The notes under the pieces were generated by a model. It was not told the DNA's origin. It made no database searches and saw nothing but the letters and a program-made list of their open reading frames with translations. DNA of 57,936 bases from an uncultured Paracoccaceae bacterium (GTDB lineage Bacteria; Pseudomonadota; Alphaproteobacteria; Rhodobacterales; Rhodobacteraceae), in NCBI GenBank assembly GCA_947489705.1, contig CANLEQ010000023.1, forward strand, positions 1 to 57,936. The letters run 5' to 3'. How positions within the stretch are numbered: position 1 is the first letter of the stretch; every line of letters starts with the position of its first letter. The translations under genes and the position numbers were made by a program. This document shows positions 8,701 through 16,784 of the stretch, piece after piece.

Positions 8701-9122
8701 CGAGGGTCGTTCTGGAGAATGCTCCCCTCGATCGATTGAAGAAAGGATGTAAATTCGTTGATTTGAGCAGCCTCACTCTGGATCCGCGAAGACACCCAAA
8801 GTATTTCCCTCTCCAAGGTCGCTCGGGGGCTTACTATGACTCCGTTGAGGTAGTCGTATCCGAAGTTTAGGTCATGATCTTGCCCAAGCTCTTGCTTCAT
8901 CATTCCTCGTAGCCATGAGATGAGCTCATCATAATCTTCTGGATTTACCAGCAACCTGGCATCAAGTAATGCCTTTCTTAGGTTGGTTCGGAACACCCTG
9001 TTTCGTGCGGTGTCTTCTTCTAGGAATCCACGCCTTCTGCGTTGCGAAAAGACTCCTCGGAAATTGTTTTTAGCCCGATCCAGCGACCCCAACTGTTTCG
9101 CTTTGTAACTGCGCTTCGGCAT
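5742..9122 (-). CDS. dtcA: Detocs sensor kinase DtcA (helical-repeat sensor with C-terminal GHKL ATPase)
   Basis: An 1126-residue cytoplasmic protein. The first ~850 residues are predominantly alpha-helical with TPR-like hairpins (for example VHQHIEDGNFAGAYKALNRL) and no membrane segment. The C-terminus carries histidine-kinase ATPase boxes: N-box AFSNIKAY (about residue 1014), a degenerate D-box IEVINDC (about 1043-1047) and G-box EGGTGFLKLAAV (about 1079). A likely phosphoacceptor is H907 in LAVHFGNLRVSLRRF, which precedes a helical pair resembling a DHp domain. In the described Detocs system the kinase senses phage infection and phosphorylates the receiver-effector. The start at 9122 follows GGGCAGGTGAG. 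Codon use and AT content differ from the flanking plasmid genes, which suggests separate acquisition. The identity of the trigger is unknown. Confidence 0.85.
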   Translation of the reverse strand: MPKRSYKAKQLGSLDRAKNNFRGVFSQRRRRGFLEEDTARNRVFRTNLRKALLDARLLVNPEDYDELISWLRGMMKQELGQDHDLNFGYDYLNGVIVSPRATLEREILWVSSRIQSEAAQINEFTSFLQSIEGSILQNDPREAVEKLEVFCEKYGQTMWSVQLGIATRHRLGGLEDQKAFLEEIRAKHRRGILSYVAFHTSIRNEERTSWARFRGNVYEASRKRKDKPLGRYIAYRLLSILPETQSGVADILRIEQCNSIFDLYETFIFVAQNILSDPASSDLPDLIQHELTKMAKIDDFRIRKLLDHPSEDSLKHVHQHIEDGNFAGAYKALNRLPKGDRDPWSMLYKSALRSNKELGPNPNVLQEAIHSALYNGVLKANNFDNLAKVCQNYRYLPIGRGLLTFVEGILSSDGMPKLRFDSVGLNSPNSSLEDNLGLRRIFSTLGTYDSRYRYAAGAVNSYLCKKYEEVNNLLAIIPPLNDNITRSLLDLIHVRSLDATSDLPTLVPLISRLGSSDTSLLSLATLSQLVESYQSDDFKRLQPSIETLNALHMLWKSGDRDHLGSTLKMITGRYLRSTEEKAPSSMKAERQNCSMDEFVYFLREVCVPNVLDVSRVFKSSRAVSEERQKICGLLHSLDPDKSIEYSEEVSGIARRLKVDEGLQIVDQSRIYVDTDALTRWAYKNVYEDYGRYSDLVSAGVGISGKYDETLKELRDIVAKSRSGELITPENEADNILASILTKLRDEFLSSSTFGLDYFLSQRIRHISFVGLVRGPLEFQKLISNRPTPQSEYSSNRYWLEKFETLSRPDLDELDNDFKTFSAEFDYSLSQVKDVYLQVRSPDKPDGLFAVPVSATLLMLARALYSQASSFADFVDSVCVIFWAVLDEPLKAVQYRIEVTLKDDLAVHFGNLRVSLRRFDDRAVEFPKAAETLALCERQVNEALREAAAWFTRPELREVKKTFTLEEALDVAIESARKLHANFEPNISVEVSENIYLRGPDLVFITDAILVAFSNIKAYSRLDQPSIGVTLLVDVETGSLSIEVINDCAPNSRIPSQDRKMAVISEAIAKRDFGKKPRMEGGTGFLKLAAVAYQSDRGLVDFGYMDKTHFRMQVNYSFIMDAVEMAV

Positions 9123-9669
9123 CTCACCTGCCCTTCGTAACTTCTATATTTTGTGATGCTTATATTTTCGAATGAGCTGCCGTTGCCTTGCTTTTTTTAA
9201 ATCGGAGGAGATGGACTCCTTTTTTCTCTTTCCGCTGCAATAGAGAGTCGCATCGAGACGGTAGAATGCTTTCGTCAAGACGCCAAGTAGATTAGCACGA
9301 ACAGGTTATCTTTCCTCTGCGCGGAATCGCAAGCGGTATCCTAGCCAAGTTCTTCCTTTATCTCGCCATAGCCTACCGAGGAATGAAATGCCGAGAGGAG
9401 TTTCTGAAAGACAGGCAGCGTTCGATAGATCCGCTCCCTCGAATGGCGTATGTTCATGCTCGCTGCATCGAATGTCGGTTTCCCGCCCTTCGTATCTTAC
9501 ATGGGGCGCGGGCCCGGATTCCTTACTTGAGGTCCGCTTCTCGACGTCGGCTGGGGTGCCTTCGCGGCCGCAGCGAAAGCCCGCTTCCCGCCCTCCGTGT
9601 CGATTGCTGCGGCTGCACTTCTCCTTGCTGGGTATTACAACCAAGCACCTCTTCGAACATGCATTTCCC
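9123..9669. other. Intergenic region upstream of the Detocs operon
   Basis: The part from 9123 to about 9300 is AT-rich and should hold the leftward promoter of dtcA (reading left: ATATAAG and ATATAGA boxes at about 9140-9172; no clear -35). From about 9330 the sequence is GC-rich again with a 112-codon open frame on the minus strand (9306-9644). Its Arg/Glu/Ser-rich low-complexity translation and lack of a ribosome binding site argue against a gene. Confidence 0.5.
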
Positions 9670-10332
9670 CTACCCTGCCTCGTCCCCGTCCCGTCGATCT
9701 CCCTCCGCCACGATCCGCATTACATCGTCCGGCAAGGGCCGCTGCAGCGCCCTCGCCTCGTCGAAGGGTGCCCTCAGCCACGTCTCCCATTCATCCGGCT
9801 CGGTCAGGATCACCGGCATGGCCTTCGGGTGGATCGCGCCCACGGTCTCGTTCGCCTCGGTGGTGAGAAATCCATAAAGATCAGCCGTCACTTCGCCTTC
9901 CTTCACCTTCCGCACACTCGTCCATTCGGTCCAGATACCCGCGAAGAAGGTCAGCGGCCGGTCTTCGTCTCGGGCGAACCAGACCGGCGTGCGGCTCTTG
10001 TCGGTCTCGACGCGGTATTCCGAGAAGCTGGTGAAAGGAACGAGGCACCGATGCTCCACCCCAAGCCAGCGCCGCCAGTGCGACGAGCCGAGATTTCGGA
10101 CGTTCGTCACGCCCGGATCTGTCTTGCGGTTCTTCAGCGCGAAGGCGGGCGACGGCATCCCCCACCGCATCATGACCAGCTCGCGGCCGCCATCGCCCTG
10201 GCGAACGACCGGGGCGGATTGGTCGGGGAAGATCGCAGTCAGGGATGGGAGATTACCTGTCTTGTCTGTCATGGCCCCGGCGATCTCCCGGATCGCGGCC
10301 TGGCCCTTGGTCATGGCGTACAGATTGCAGAT
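9670..10332 (-). CDS. SRAP-domain abasic-site DNA-protein crosslink enzyme (YedK/HMCES family), probable AUC start
   Basis: A 220-residue SRAP protein that crosslinks through Cys2 to abasic sites in single-stranded DNA. Family residues are visible: N77 in VTNVRN, E105 in TSFSEY, H168 in IHPKAMPVIL, plus the W-rich MMRWGMPSP and FFAGIWTEW blocks. The essential N-terminus MCNLYA is encoded directly upstream of the first ATG, but its initiator is ATC (10332-10330), preceded by GAGGAGA at the usual distance and three bases after the resolvase stop. Starting at ATG 10314 would lose Cys2 and six residues. I therefore infer non-AUG initiation coupled to the upstream gene; a single-base mutation is the alternative. 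In a plasmid, SRAP may protect single-stranded DNA during transfer or support a defence or SOS response. Confidence 0.85.
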   Translation of the reverse strand: MCNLYAMTKGQAAIREIAGAMTDKTGNLPSLTAIFPDQSAPVVRQGDGGRELVMMRWGMPSPAFALKNRKTDPGVTNVRNLGSSHWRRWLGVEHRCLVPFTSFSEYRVETDKSRTPVWFARDEDRPLTFFAGIWTEWTSVRKVKEGEVTADLYGFLTTEANETVGAIHPKAMPVILTEPDEWETWLRAPFDEARALQRPLPDDVMRIVAEGDRRDGDEAG

Positions 10333-10335
10333 GGC

Positions 10336-10941
10336 TCAGGTCTCCTCGGGGGATAGGCCGACTTTGGAACGGGCATCGCGGATGCGCTGTACGGTCTGAC
10401 GGCTGATCCCAAACCGTCGTGCCAGGGCAGAAATCGTCTCGCCCTTTTTCAGCGCAGCTTCGATCTCCCCTCGACGAGCTTGATCGACGGAGGGCGGCCT
10501 GCCGAGCCGCTTGCCTTGAGCGCGGGCCCGATCCACCCCGGCCTTCGTTCGCTCGATAAGCAGTTCTCGCTCGAATTGCGCGACGACGTTGAGGATGTTC
10601 GTCGTCATCCGTCCCACGGCGCTGGTCAGGTCCGCATCGCCCAGATCGAGGCTCTTCACCCGGACCGACATCTCGCCCAGCCGTTCGATCGTTGCCATGA
10701 CATCCATCGCGTTGCGCCCGAGCCGGTCCATCTTCGTGACCACCAGCAAGTCGCCCGGCTCCAGCCGGTCGACGAGGCGCGCGAAGCCCGGTCGCTCCAT
10801 CGCCGCAACGCTGCCCGAGACGGTCTCGGCAACGAGGCGGTAGTCTTCGACCGCAATACCGGCAGCGGCAATCTGAAGTTTCTGGTTCTCGGTAGTCTGC
10901 CCGGCGGTAGAGACGCGGAGATAGGCGAAAGTACGTGCCAT
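10336..10941 (-). CDS. Serine recombinase (resolvase/invertase family)
   Basis: A 201-residue small serine recombinase: catalytic Ser11 in FAYLRVSTAGQ, LLVVTKMDRLGRN and the E-helix ERELLIERTKAG, followed by a Hin-type C-terminal HTH (TISALARRFGISRQTVQRIR). It would resolve cointegrates or multimers, or invert DNA. No inverted transposon ends were recognised around it, so it may serve plasmid multimer resolution; a res site would be expected in 10942-11139. The start at 10941 (MARTF) was chosen because the family begins just before the catalytic strand; the frame extends 18 codons upstream. Its stop lies three bases before the putative AUC start of the SRAP gene. Confidence 0.92.
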   Translation of the reverse strand: MARTFAYLRVSTAGQTTENQKLQIAAAGIAVEDYRLVAETVSGSVAAMERPGFARLVDRLEPGDLLVVTKMDRLGRNAMDVMATIERLGEMSVRVKSLDLGDADLTSAVGRMTTNILNVVAQFERELLIERTKAGVDRARAQGKRLGRPPSVDQARRGEIEAALKKGETISALARRFGISRQTVQRIRDARSKVGLSPEET

Positions 10942-11139
10942 TCTGTCCGAAATCCCGTCGTTATTTAAGGTCATGCCCAGAACGCATTGAGGCATACTTT
11001 TGGGCAGGCATAAAGAGGGGTGGCCGGAATCGGTCGATTACGGGCAGGCGTTGCATCAGACTCAGAACCGCATGAACGAGGCTACAGCCTTCTTAACGCG
11101 CGTAGTTGGTACAGTGACCGGGCCCATCCATCGCTTGGG

Positions 11140-14100
11140 TCATTCCGCAGCTTTAACTTTGGTCTCAGTCTCAAGGCGCAGCGGCGGCAGGGCGTCGATG
11201 ATTTCCATTGTCGTTATACTCACCGTTATCACCCGTCGCAGAAGGGTAAGGGGGTATTCCGGGTCTTTCATGGTCTCGATGGCGAAGCGGTTGGCGTCAT
11301 TGACGATGTCGCTGCCCTTCTTAGTCTTCGGGTTGTAGGCGTCTTTCGTGACTGACTGGCGCTCCATGACGTGCTCAATCGCGCTCTTGCCGTTCACGAC
11401 ATATCGGTAGGCCGCCTCGGGGACGTCCGTTAGGGTGATGCGGTCGTTGTAGTGGATCGTGGTACAGTCCTGGTTCGGGCGCTTGCCGCCGAAGCGCATC
11501 TTCTCCACGCGGTAGAACGCCTCCGGGTCGTCCACGACCCAGGTGAGGGGATCGCCCTCGCGGTAGGTGACGGGGTGGGGCTCCGCGTCCTCGTAGCCGA
11601 CATGCAGGTTTGCGAGCCGGCGCCCGGCGTCGCGGAAGGCGCGGTAGTCCTCCACGCGCGCGACGGCGGGGATGCGCGGGAGGGCCTTCTTGAGGTTGTC
11701 GGCATAGCGAGTCCGGTAGTCGGGGGCATGGAGCAGGCCGTAGACATAGTGGAACAGGTCCTCCTTGGTGATCGCCTCGCCGGGCCAGGCGGCCTGGAAG
11801 TGGGCGAGGCCCTCGTCGCTGATCCCGTCGCGGCGGACGAGGCCGGGACCGTCCGGGCTGGGGAAGAGATCGGGGGTGTCGCCGTCCTCCTTTGTTTGCT
11901 CGTAGTAGTGCAGCGGGAAGCACTGGGAGCCCGCCATGTCGGCGGTATGCAGTGCGGGCGGGCGGTCGACCATAAGGGCGGAGAACTGGCCCTTATGGCC
12001 GACGGCCGAGAGCGAGATCGCCCGTGTCCGGGTCTCGGCGTCGGGGTAGATGGAAGGGATGCGGTAGACCATCTCGTTCAGCCGCGGATCGAAGTAGAGC
12101 CAGCGCGGCGTGAAGGGGCGATAGGTCGCGCGCACCGGGCGATCCATGTCAGTAGCGAGTGGCTTATCCCTGTCGAGATCGCGAGACAGGGATCGCGTCC
12201 AAGCGATCTTTCGAGGATCGTCAATCCGCCGCCGCTCTTCACTGGGGCTTCCTGCTGATCGACGGTGAATGGCCGAACGTGACAGTTCGTAGGTTTCAAT
12301 CATGCGACCGATATTGGTCAGAAGATCGGAGCGAGATGAGTTCACCGCCCAGGCGTCACGGTTCGTCACCACGCCGAGAGAATAAAGATCGAACAGGCTC
12401 GTTTCGGCTCCCTTGGACTTGTCTCCGATGGGCATGAACTCGTGAAATGACGTATCCCGCTGATTGATCCAGTCGCCGTGCTCGTCCGGTTCGATCCGGG
12501 TCCAACCACCGGCTTCCTCAACCCCGCCGATGCTGCCGAACTCGCGCACGATCCGCAGCTTGTCGTCCCTACTTAGGTAGTCACCGATGTCGTGATAGTG
12601 GATCGCCCCGGCCCCAGCAGCGCCTGGCCTCTTGGTAAGCACAAACACGGCGATAGTAGCCTTCGTACCTTCCCCGAAAACATTGCCGCTTTCCTTCTTT
12701 CTGCGCTCGCCTGAGGTGTTCGCATTTCCGCGCGCGTTGAAGATGCGAAGGTCACTGAATTCTTCGATCAAGCAGCGCCGGATTCCCGCCGTCGCTTTGC
12801 CGTCTAAAAAGCCACCATTGGTGATGAAGGCCACCACCCCACCGTGCTCGCCCAACCGGTCGGACGCCCAACGGATTGCCCGCACGTAGCTGTTGTAGAG
12901 GTCGGCGACGTAGACCGCGTCGCTTCGAACTGCGTAGGTGTTCTCCACCCGCGCATCGAGCTTTGGGTACGAGAGCTTGGCCTCGCCGCTAGTCGTCCAT
13001 TCCTGGTTCACGACGTAGGGCGGGTTCCCCACGATCACCCGGATGTCGAGCTCGCGCTGGCGCGTCCGACGCTCGGCATTGTCGGGCAGCAGGTCGTCGT
13101 GCCGGTCCGGGTGCTCGTGCAGCGCGAAGGTGTCGGTCAGCAGGATGCCGCAGAAGGGCTCGTACGCCGCAGCCTCGTCCTCACCGTCAGCGCCGCCCAC
13201 GAGGTCGGCATAGACCGTCTCGATGTTGATCGCCGCGATGTAGTAGGCGAGCAGGATGATCTCGTTTGCGTGCAGCTCCTCGCGGTACTTGCGCGCCAGA
13301 TCATCCGGCGCGATCAACCCCGATTGCAGCAGGCGCGTGATGAACGTCCCCGTGCCCGTGAACGGGTCGATGACGTGCACCCCCTTCGCCCCGATGCCCA
13401 CGCCGAAGTCGCGGCGCAAGGCCTCGTCGACGGAATGGAGGATGAAGTCCACGATCTCCACCGGCGTGTAGACCACGCCCATGCGTTTCGTCGTTCGCGG
13501 GAAGGCCGACTTGAAGAAGTCGTCGTAGAGCTGGACGATCAGCTTCTGCTTGGCGGCCGGATCGGTCAGCCCTTCGGCGCGGCGGCGGACGGAGGCGTAG
13601 AACTCCTCCAGGCTCTCGGATTCACGGTCGATCTGCGCCTCGTCCAAACGTGCGACGATGTCCTGCATGGCGCGGGAGATCGGGTTCTCGTCGGTGAAGC
13701 GATTGCCCCGGAACAGGCTCTCGAAGACGGGCCGCGTGATGACGTGCTGAGCCAGCATCTCGATGGCGTCGGCCTCGGAGATCGCCTCGTTCAGGTCGTC
13801 GTGCAGCTCCCTGAGGAAAGCGTCGAAAGTCGCGCGGGCCTCTGGGTCCTCCAGCAGTGCCTCGATGCGGGTGATGTGCCGCTCGGCGATGCGAGCAATG
13901 TCGGCAGCCCAGCGGTCCCAGTATTCCTTGGTGCCGCACTTCTTGACGATCTGCGCGCGGATCGCGGCGGAGAACTCGTCCACGAAGAGCTCGCCCTGCG
14001 ACGTGCCGCGCCCGCCGCCGTCGCCCTCGTCATCGCCCGGCGCGCTGCCCTGGCCGATGCCGGTGCCGCCATCCGGAGATTTGCCGCCGGGTAGATCAGG

Positions 14101-16065
14101 CGCAACCGCGACGATCTCGATCCGGCTGCCCTCGGTCTGGCCCAGGTGGATCTTGTTGATGTCTCCATCGAGCCGCTCGTCGTGCGAGCGCAGGGCATTC
14201 AGAATCTGCCAGACGACGCGGTAGCGCTCGTTGTCGTTCAGAGCCTCTTCGGGGGAGGTGCCGCCGGGGATGGCAACCGGCAGGATGACGTAACCCATCT
14301 TCTTGCTGCGATCCGGGGTCTGACGCATGACCCGACCCACGGACTGGACGACATCAATCTGGCTCTTGCGCGGGTGCAGGAACATGATGCCGTCGAGCGC
14401 GGGCACATCCACGCCCTCCGACAAGCAGCGCGCGTTGGTGAGGATGCGGCAGTTGTCGTCGCCAGGATCGGCCTTCAGCCAATCCAGCAGTCGACCCCGG
14501 CTATCGGCATTGAATGTGCCATCGACATGACGCACCTCGCAGTCGAGGATCATTTCTTCATCGGGGTTCTGCGTCCGGAACTCCTCCGCGACGGCAGTGA
14601 ACTCGCTCTCAATGACTTTCGAGGACTTGATGTCCCGGCAAAAGATCAGCGCACGCCGCATGGCGCCGGTATCGCTGCCCACGTCGATCTTGAGGTCGGT
14701 CTTGGTAAGTGCCTTGTAGCAGCCAACGATCTTCGTCGCGTCGTCGAGCGCAAGATCGCTGTCGGATGTCTCCAGCCGACGCTGAACCGAGCGAGCGACC
14801 TTTCCTTCATCCACCGCCAGCACGATGACCTTGTAGTCTACCAGCAGCCCCTTCTCGACTGCCCATGAGAAGCCACGCTCGAACAGCGTCTCTCCATAGG
14901 TCGCGGGATCGTCCATTTGTGCGAGCGTCAGGGATTGCTCCTTGGCGCGCTGGCGCGCCGCCTCGCCGTAGATGCGCGGCGTGGCGGTCATGTAGAGGCG
15001 CTTGGCGGCGAGGACGTGCGCGTCACTATGAATACGGACGAAGTTCGACTCGTCCTCCTCTCCGGTGGTCACGCCCGTCGTACGGTGCGCCTCGTCGCAG
15101 ACGATCAGGTCGAAGGCCCCGAGCCCCGCCTCCTGCGCAGCGGAGAGCACCTGGATGGACTGGTAGGTGGCAAAGACAACCGTCATCGCGTCCGGCGCGG
15201 TATCGGCCATCTTCTCGGCCAGTGCCGTGCCGTTCGTGGTCGCCGGATAGGCAAGGTCGTGGATCGCGATGTCGGCGGTGTCCTGACGACCCTGGCGCTT
15301 TCCGACCTTAGCGTCCGAGCATACCGCGAAGGACCGCAACGGCACCTCGGCGTCGTTCGTCCATTCTCGCACGGCTTGGGACATGAGCGCGAGCGAAGGA
15401 ACCATAAAAAGGACTCTGCCACCCGTACCGACCAAGTCTTCGGCAATACGAAGAGACGTGAACGTCTTGCCGGTGCCGCAGGCGAGGATGAGCTTGCCAC
15501 GGTCGGCTTCTTCAAGCCCCGTGCGGACGGCCTCCAGCGCCTCCTGTTGGTGCGGGCGCAGGGTCTTCGTCTCGGAGACCTTCACCTCGCCGGTCCGCAC
15601 GAAATCGGACCAGAGAATCGGGCTGGCCTCCAAGTCGCTGAGGCCAATCCGGTTCGTTGGGATCGCCTGTCCCTGTAGGGCTTTCTCGGCCCGGTCGGTC
15701 CAGTTGCCGTCGCTCGTGTCAACGATCAACCTTCGGACGAAACCCTCTTTACCCGAAGCAGTGAAGAAGCTGTCGATGTCGCTTTTGTCGACCTTCTTTG
15801 CTCTGTCGTAGAACTTGCACTGAACCGCGCAGAAGCCGGACCCATCTGCCAAGGTAGCGACAAGATCAATTCCGCTGTCGGAAGCATCCTCTCCGCGGCC
15901 CTTCGCCCACTCCTCATAAGTCTCCACCCTTGAGAAAAAGGCCGCTTGAAGGGGGTCGTGGCGGAGGTAGACAGCGGCGAACTTCTCAAAATATGTCCCC
16001 TTTTCCCGCTCTGTACGAGCGGTCTCGCGAAAGCGCTTAAGGAGGTCTCTCAGGTCTTCACTCAT
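11140..16065 (-). CDS. Type ISP single-chain restriction-modification enzyme
   Basis: A 1641-residue protein with the domain order of Type ISP enzymes (LlaGI/LlaBIII). It has an Mrr-like PD-(D/E)XK nuclease at residues ~1-110 (SGIDLVATL with D67, VQCKFY with Q82-x-K84). A superfamily 2 helicase/translocase follows (GTGKT 197-201, DEAH 324-327, SVGRVMRQTPDRSKK further on). Then comes a coupler, an N6-adenine methyltransferase (VIDPFTGTGTFITRL near 900, NPPY near 1012) and a C-terminal target-recognition region. It binds an asymmetric site, methylates one strand, or translocates and cuts when unmethylated sites meet head-on. Full length with every key motif present, so probably active. It stands alone, as expected because one polypeptide does everything. 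A distant alternative would be a DEAD/DEAH methylase of another defence class, but the nuclease motif argues for Type ISP. Confidence 0.93.
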   Translation of the reverse strand: MSEDLRDLLKRFRETARTEREKGTYFEKFAAVYLRHDPLQAAFFSRVETYEEWAKGRGEDASDSGIDLVATLADGSGFCAVQCKFYDRAKKVDKSDIDSFFTASGKEGFVRRLIVDTSDGNWTDRAEKALQGQAIPTNRIGLSDLEASPILWSDFVRTGEVKVSETKTLRPHQQEALEAVRTGLEEADRGKLILACGTGKTFTSLRIAEDLVGTGGRVLFMVPSLALMSQAVREWTNDAEVPLRSFAVCSDAKVGKRQGRQDTADIAIHDLAYPATTNGTALAEKMADTAPDAMTVVFATYQSIQVLSAAQEAGLGAFDLIVCDEAHRTTGVTTGEEDESNFVRIHSDAHVLAAKRLYMTATPRIYGEAARQRAKEQSLTLAQMDDPATYGETLFERGFSWAVEKGLLVDYKVIVLAVDEGKVARSVQRRLETSDSDLALDDATKIVGCYKALTKTDLKIDVGSDTGAMRRALIFCRDIKSSKVIESEFTAVAEEFRTQNPDEEMILDCEVRHVDGTFNADSRGRLLDWLKADPGDDNCRILTNARCLSEGVDVPALDGIMFLHPRKSQIDVVQSVGRVMRQTPDRSKKMGYVILPVAIPGGTSPEEALNDNERYRVVWQILNALRSHDERLDGDINKIHLGQTEGSRIEIVAVAPDLPGGKSPDGGTGIGQGSAPGDDEGDGGGRGTSQGELFVDEFSAAIRAQIVKKCGTKEYWDRWAADIARIAERHITRIEALLEDPEARATFDAFLRELHDDLNEAISEADAIEMLAQHVITRPVFESLFRGNRFTDENPISRAMQDIVARLDEAQIDRESESLEEFYASVRRRAEGLTDPAAKQKLIVQLYDDFFKSAFPRTTKRMGVVYTPVEIVDFILHSVDEALRRDFGVGIGAKGVHVIDPFTGTGTFITRLLQSGLIAPDDLARKYREELHANEIILLAYYIAAINIETVYADLVGGADGEDEAAAYEPFCGILLTDTFALHEHPDRHDDLLPDNAERRTRQRELDIRVIVGNPPYVVNQEWTTSGEAKLSYPKLDARVENTYAVRSDAVYVADLYNSYVRAIRWASDRLGEHGGVVAFITNGGFLDGKATAGIRRCLIEEFSDLRIFNARGNANTSGERRKKESGNVFGEGTKATIAVFVLTKRPGAAGAGAIHYHDIGDYLSRDDKLRIVREFGSIGGVEEAGGWTRIEPDEHGDWINQRDTSFHEFMPIGDKSKGAETSLFDLYSLGVVTNRDAWAVNSSRSDLLTNIGRMIETYELSRSAIHRRSAGSPSEERRRIDDPRKIAWTRSLSRDLDRDKPLATDMDRPVRATYRPFTPRWLYFDPRLNEMVYRIPSIYPDAETRTRAISLSAVGHKGQFSALMVDRPPALHTADMAGSQCFPLHYYEQTKEDGDTPDLFPSPDGPGLVRRDGISDEGLAHFQAAWPGEAITKEDLFHYVYGLLHAPDYRTRYADNLKKALPRIPAVARVEDYRAFRDAGRRLANLHVGYEDAEPHPVTYREGDPLTWVVDDPEAFYRVEKMRFGGKRPNQDCTTIHYNDRITLTDVPEAAYRYVVNGKSAIEHVMERQSVTKDAYNPKTKKGSDIVNDANRFAIETMKDPEYPLTLLRRVITVSITTMEIIDALPPLRLETETKVKAAE

Positions 16066-16277
16066 TCCGCGTGGTATCTTTCAGGCATTTGATTTGTTGG
16101 GACATGATCGGGGCTTAAGTAGGCGGTATGCAATGACCGTTTGAAATCTAGATGTTTTTAGCCCGTACGGGTTAAGCCCTTGAAGTGGTGATGCACCCGC
16201 AGCGAACGACCTCTTTGGCCGATCCTAAGGCATTTTCTACGGCTCTAGCCGCATCCGCGCGGGTCCACTGTTACTGA
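16066..16277. other. Intergenic gap between the nuclease and restriction genes
   Basis: About 210 bases with no gene supported. It should hold the leftward promoter of the Type ISP gene and the end of the repC-nuclease transcription unit. No terminator hairpin was recognised. Confidence 0.4.
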
Positions 16278-16784
16278 TCAGCTTCTTTGCCTCCGCCGGT
16301 AATCGGATGGCTCTTCCACGTCCTCGAACAGCCAGAGGCCGCGTCCCGCCGCCTGCGCGTCCTTGGCCTCCTCACGGTAATCGGATTCCCGCGCATAGGG
16401 GAACACGACGCCGTTCTCGACGAGGGCACGGTTGAGGTTTCGCTCGCCGGTGTAGCAGGTTGCCAGCGGCCGATCGTAGAAATCCCGCTCGGTGCTTTCG
16501 CAACGGACCGAGCGAGGCCCAACCATCTCGCGGAAACTGTCGCGGGCCCAGATCCCGCAGTCGATCTTGACCCCCGCAAGGGTCGCCGGCTGGCCGAGCT
16601 CGCAGGCGTCGATGCCGGCGAGGCGGATGTTCTCCCCGTCGATCCTTACGTTGTCGCCGTCGCGGATCGTGGGAACACCCTCGTAAACTGTGACGGTCTC
16701 CTCCGCGCCCGGGCCAGACTGGTCCTGGCAGGCGGCGAGGCTCCCGAGGGCGAAGAGCGCAATGGCGGCCGCAGGTTTCAACAT
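16278..16784 (-). CDS. Lipoprotein with staphylococcal nuclease-like (SNase) domain
   Basis: 168 residues with a lipoprotein signal peptide (hydrophobic segment ending in LAAC, Cys19) and a thermonuclease-like OB fold (DGDNVRIDGENIRLAGIDAC, DFYDRPLATCYTGERNLNRA, ENGVVFPYA). Such proteins are exported calcium-dependent nucleases or catalytically reduced relatives. The Arg/Glu positions (RLAGID, ERDFYDRPL) appear partly kept, but activity is uncertain. The start overlaps the 3' end of repC by seven bases, so it is translationally coupled to the replication gene. This SNase family is common on alphaproteobacterial plasmids. A membrane-anchored nuclease might act in entry exclusion or DNA uptake, which is inference only. 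Confidence 0.85.
   Translation of the reverse strand: MLKPAAAIALFALGSLAACQDQSGPGAEETVTVYEGVPTIRDGDNVRIDGENIRLAGIDACELGQPATLAGVKIDCGIWARDSFREMVGPRSVRCESTERDFYDRPLATCYTGERNLNRALVENGVVFPYARESDYREEAKDAQAAGRGLWLFEDVEEPSDYRRRQRS

Noticed and set aside
9306-9644. 112-codon open frame upstream of the SRAP region
   Set aside because: No ribosome binding site, low-complexity translation, and similar degenerate sequence occurs in other intergenic stretches.
10336-10941. Serine recombinase considered as a Tn3-type transposon resolvase
   Set aside because: No Tn3 transposase or terminal inverted repeats are visible around it.
12844-14094. 416-codon open frame on the + strand inside the Type ISP gene
   Set aside because: It is antisense to an intact, motif-complete coding sequence and has no recognisable domain.
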